A stretch of DNA of 64,000 bases from Orbaceae bacterium ESL0727 (GTDB lineage: Bacteria > Pseudomonadota > Gammaproteobacteria > Enterobacterales > Orbaceae): contig JAQTHY010000001.1 of the NCBI GenBank assembly GCA_029433345.1, positions 1,550,001-1,614,000 on the forward strand. The letters run 5' to 3'. Below, in pieces: positions 63,074-64,000 of the stretch (position 1 is its first letter; the number at the start of each line of letters is the position of its first letter). Below the pieces are notes generated by a model that was given only the letters and a program-made list of their open reading frames with translations, searched no databases and was not told where the DNA came from. The position numbers and the translations under genes are program-made.

Positions 63074-64000
63074 ATGAATCGTCATATTCAAACCCATAAT
63101 CCTGTTGCAAACCCTCATTCTATTTCAACAAATGATAATGTCGCAACGATCGACAGTGCTCCAACTGTCAAACACGATCCATCAATGCACTTTTCTTTGC
63201 ATACGGATTATGCATTAGTCACCGATATCGGTGGCACTAATGCTCGGTTTGCATTGTTTAATCTTAACACGAGCGAATTGTCAGCCATCACGAAAATCAT
63301 TATTACGCCCGATCATGATCTATTAACTTTGATTAAAACGTATTTGCAAGCACAATCGATCAAAGTAGAGCGAGCTTGCATCGCAATCGCCTGTCCTGTT
63401 GAAGGTGATTTGATTGCAATGACCAATAATAATTTATCGTTTTCACGTTCACAAGTCATAGCCGAACTTCACCTTAAACAGCTAGAGGTGATTAATGATT
63501 TTACCGCTGTTTCGATGTCGATCCCGAAATTAACCGAGCAAGATGTTGTCAAAGTAGGCGGTGCAGAACCTGATTTAAACTTCCCTATTGCGATCTATGG
63601 TGCCGGGACAGGGCTTGGTGTGTCACATTTAATCAAGATAAACGGGAATTGGATAAGCTTGTCGGGTGAGGGTGGACATGTCGAATTACCGATGGTTAAT
63701 GCTACGGAAGATAACGTGCTGGCACAGTTACGTGAAAAATTTGGTCGCGTTTCGGCAGAACGTTTTTTATCCGGTAAAGGTATCGTGAATATTTATCAAG
63801 CCTTATTAACGCTTCACCATAAACCGATGGAAGAGATAACACCTGATATTATCGTTAATAAAGCTTTAGCGAATAGCTGTGAAATTTGCCAGCAGACATT
63901 GACGTTGTTTTGTACTTTTATGGGGCGATTTGGTGGTAATTTGGCCTTATCACTTAATACACAAGGTGGTGTTTATATCGCAGGTGGTATTGTGCCGCGT
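63074..64000 (+). CDS. glk: Glucokinase (3' end beyond window)
   Basis: Phosphorylates glucose with ATP. The frame is open to the window edge with 309 codons visible. DIGGTNARFALF is the ATP phosphate loop; VINDFTAVSM carries the catalytic Asp; GAGTGLGVSHLI, GEGGHVELP, GRFGGNLAL and GGVYIAGGIVPR match bacterial Glk. GGCGGAG supports the first ATG, which adds about 40 polar residues before the conserved YALVTDIGG; an internal ATG at 63185 would shorten this. Such an extension is unusual for the family. Confidence 0.95.
   Translation, partial: MNRHIQTHNPVANPHSISTNDNVATIDSAPTVKHDPSMHFSLHTDYALVTDIGGTNARFALFNLNTSELSAITKIIITPDHDLLTLIKTYLQAQSIKVERACIAIACPVEGDLIAMTNNNLSFSRSQVIAELHLKQLEVINDFTAVSMSIPKLTEQDVVKVGGAEPDLNFPIAIYGAGTGLGVSHLIKINGNWISLSGEGGHVELPMVNATEDNVLAQLREKFGRVSAERFLSGKGIVNIYQALLTLHHKPMEEITPDIIVNKALANSCEICQQTLTLFCTFMGRFGGNLALSLNTQGGVYIAGGIVPR

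Overview
The window is a continuous stretch of chromosome from an AT-rich gammaproteobacterium. Nearly every protein is a close relative of an Enterobacterales or Pasteurellales housekeeping protein (UvrA, ValS, YdiJ, GuaB, Pgm, SeqA, PrfC, RpsA, MsbA, CorA). The block aroA-cmk-rpsA-ihfB-comEC-msbA-lpxK-ycaR-kdsB keeps the Escherichia coli order. Several traits differ from E. coli: PdxS/PdxT vitamin B6 synthesis, QueH, a tRNA-Lys(CUU), IlvY without ilvC, and ssb far from uvrA. Low GC together with this mix suggests the Orbaceae (Gilliamella/Orbus relatives) or a neighbouring lineage; that placement is inference. No prophage, transposase, CRISPR array or rRNA was found.

Layout. 1-6.8 kb (minus strand): plsY (cut by the window edge), uvrA with a LexA-like box, lysO, a VirK/YbjX protein, queH and a tRNA-Lys. 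7-15.7 kb: ompW, valS (minus), recR, a YbhA-type phosphatase and ydiJ. 15.9-22.4 kb: an iron block with a lipoprotein esterase and two tandem FepA/IroN-type receptors, each behind a strong Fur box. 22.6-27.2 kb: a vitamin block with pdxST divergent from pdxR (MocR type), followed by a NiaP-type transporter. 27.7-38.7 kb: a YfeX peroxidase, small proteins, ygfZ/ubiG, guaB, pgm-seqA, slyB, gloA, a siderophore-interacting reductase and an Ner-like regulator. 39-42 kb: a 3-hydroxybutyrate oligomer hydrolase homologue behind an orphan ilvY. 42.3-48.1 kb: prfC, a pitrilysin-type protease and an XRE regulator. 48.2-59.4 kb: the conserved aroA-to-kdsB block. 59.7-64 kb: marC, ssb, corA and glk (cut by the window edge).

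How genes work together. The esterase, two receptors and the SIP reductase (at 37 kb) could handle uptake, hydrolysis and reduction of a catecholate siderophore. PdxR probably controls pdxST and perhaps the adjacent vitamin-type transporter. LpxK, KdsB and MsbA serve lipid A/Kdo synthesis and export. RpsA, IHF-beta and Cmk keep their usual neighbours.

The most unusual content is non-coding. There are several AT-rich intergenic tandem arrays with 13-, 14- or 15-bp units (up to 14 units). Some gene ends are duplicated together with their stop codon (slyB, niaP), and a 15-bp periodic insertion lies inside one coding region. A 30-bp motif is dispersed at five good sites and one weak site, and a REP-like palindrome is dispersed at five sites. 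These look like lineage-specific repeat processes rather than known mobile elements.
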